From: Candidatus Pantoea floridensis
GTDB taxonomy: Bacteria; Pseudomonadota; Gammaproteobacteria; Enterobacterales; Enterobacteriaceae
Reading direction: 5' to 3'
DNA length: 64,000 bases
Assembly (NCBI RefSeq): GCF_900215435.1
Contig: NZ_OCMY01000001.1
Span: 992,001-1,056,000 of the forward strand
In this document: positions 62,424 through 64,000 of the stretch, piece after piece
Layout: each line of letters begins with the position of its first letter
Numbering within the stretch: position 1 is the stretch's first letter
Notes under the pieces: generated by a model
What the model saw: only the letters and a program-made list of their open reading frames with translations
Told to the model about the DNA's origin: nothing
The model's database searches: none
Position numbers and translations under genes: made by a program

Positions 62424-63275
62424 TTAAGACTGTTTGGACATTGCAGCAACTTCTGCTGCGAAGTCAGATTCAACTTTCTCAATGCCTTCGCCCACTTCGA
62501 AGCGGATGAAGTTGATGACGTCAGCGTTTTTCTCTTTCAACGCCTGGCCAACAGTTTTGCTTGGGTCGATAACGAAAGCCTGACCGGTCAGAGAAACTTC
62601 GCCGGTGAATTTCTTCATGCGGCCTTCAACCATTTTCTCTGCGATCTCTTTTGGCTTGCCAGACTGCATGGCGATGTCCAGCTGAACCTGGTACTCTTTC
62701 TCAACCACATCAGCAGACACGTCTTCTGGCTTAACGAATTCTGGCTTGCTTGCAGCGATGTGCATTGCGACTTGCTTGCTCAACTCTTCGTTAGCGCCGG
62801 TAGTAGAAACAACGACACCGATGCGTGCGCCGTGCTGATAGCTGTTCAGCTCAGCACCTTCAAGGATAGCAACACGACGGATGTTGATGTTCTCACCGAT
62901 TTTCGCAACCAGCGCTACGCGTTCTTCTTCGAACTGCGCTTTCAGAGCTTCCACATCGGTAACTTTGCCAGCAGTTGCTGCATCCAGAACTTTGTCAGCA
63001 AATGCCTGGAAACCGCCATCTTTAGCAACGAAGTCAGTCTGGCAGTTTACTTCCAGAATAACCGCGTAGCCGTCAGCGATTTTAGTTTTGATCACGCCAT
63101 CAGCAGCCACGTTGCCTGCTTTCTTAGCAGCTTTGATTGCGCCAGATTTGCGCATGTTCTCAATTGCCAGCTCGATGTCGCCGTTCGCTTCAGTCAGCGC
63201 TTTTTTGCAGTCCATCATGCCTGCGCCAGTACGCTCACGCAGTTCTTTTACCAATGCAGCGGTAATATCAGCCAT
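62424..63275 (-). CDS. tsf: Elongation factor Ts
   Basis: Nucleotide exchange factor for EF-Tu. It has 283 residues. The UBA-like N-terminus is [20 protein letters not shown], followed by the TDFVA exchange motif in [10 protein letters not shown] with the intruding Asp-Phe pair. Start ATG 63275 (MADITAALV) matches E. coli; the upstream in-frame extension is spurious. It follows rpsB across a 179-base spacer with an attenuator. Confidence 0.98.
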   Translation of the reverse strand: MADITAALVKELRERTGAGMMDCKKALTEANGDIELAIENMRKSGAIKAAKKAGNVAADGVIKTKIADGYAVILEVNCQTDFVAKDGGFQAFADKVLDAATAGKVTDVEALKAQFEEERVALVAKIGENINIRRVAILEGAELNSYQHGARIGVVVSTTGANEELSKQVAMHIAASKPEFVKPEDVSADVVEKEYQVQLDIAMQSGKPKEIAEKMVEGRMKKFTGEVSLTGQAFVIDPSKTVGQALKEKNADVINFIRFEVGEGIEKVESDFAAEVAAMSKQS

Positions 63276-63380
63276 TCCAGAATCCTCGATTCGTCTCTGT
63301 GTGTTCACACACTGTCAGAAACTTGTTGCGGAAATTTACTCTGCCCCGCTCTCAAATGTGAGCGTGACAGACTTAGATAA

Positions 63381-63405
63381 AATAAAGGGGCCTGAACGGC
63401 CCCCT
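63381..63405 (-). terminator. Attenuator between rpsB and tsf
   Basis: On the minus strand GGGGCC and GGCCCC arms, loop GTTCA, are followed by TTTATTTTATC. Partial termination here would let S2 be made in excess of EF-Ts transcripts, as known for this operon in E. coli. Confidence 0.75.
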
Positions 63406-63454
63406 TAACAGATAACATCTGATGTCTAAGGGCTCTTAGAAAGAGCGAACCTTA

Positions 63455-64000
<546 letters not shown>

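Noticed and set aside
62240..62509. 89-residue plus-strand frame between pyrH and tsf
   Set aside because: Covers the pyrH leader, the tsf terminator hairpin and the antisense of the tsf 3' end.

Overview
This window reads as the chromosome of a gammaproteobacterium of the order Enterobacterales, most likely Erwiniaceae (Pantoea/Erwinia-like). The right two thirds follow the E. coli 4-5 minute gene order almost gene for gene, from rpsB back through tsf-pyrH-frr-dxr-uppS-cdsA-rseP-bamA-skp-lpxD-fabZ-lpxA-lpxB-rnhB-dnaE-accA-ldcC to the rrn operon and aspU-dkgB-yafC...dnaQ-aspV. The family-level placement is an inference from gene content and from memory of similar intergenic repeats. No database search was possible.

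Region 1-18 kb is an accessory block. It starts with a katG catalase-peroxidase running off the left edge, followed by a nearly complete purine-ureide catabolic cluster of the Klebsiella hpx type. The minus-strand operon is: solute-binding protein, two permeases, ATPase, HpxJ, HpxK, HpxQ, HpxT. Next to it lie an RpiR-type regulator and the plus-strand operon hpxWXYZ. The minus-strand operon hpxSAB faces hpxC. Together they predict the route 5-hydroxyisourate -> OHCU -> (S)-allantoin -> allantoate -> ureidoglycine -> oxalurate (with glycine made from glyoxylate) -> oxamate -> oxalate plus ammonia, a nitrogen-scavenging pathway. The urate hydroxylase that should feed the first step is not in the window.

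Region 18-27 kb holds tRNA-Asp, dnaQ/rnhA, yafS/gloB/mltD/yafD, an added MFS exporter, the LysR gene yafC, dkgB and a second identical tRNA-Asp. Region 27-32.4 kb is a complete rRNA operon on the minus strand with tandem P1/P2 promoters and a tRNA-Glu spacer. Region 32.4-44.2 kb carries gmhB, metNIQ with a MetJ-type operator, rcsF-trmO, proS, arfB, yaeP-rof, an added c-type cytochrome, tilS, yaeR and ldcC. Region 44.5-64 kb is the core lipid A, phospholipid, outer-membrane, isoprenoid and translation block on the minus strand, ending in a partial rpsB.

The least ordinary DNA is non-coding. Between hpxZ and hpxB lie two inverted copies of a ~260-bp GC-rich element whose hairpins are kept by compensatory changes. 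A family of short REP/BIME-like palindromes with a GTAG foot is scattered at 2.1, 9.5, 18.0 and 44.3-44.5 kb. A nested hairpin lies upstream of ldcC, and twin GTATAC palindromes lie between hpxS and hpxC.
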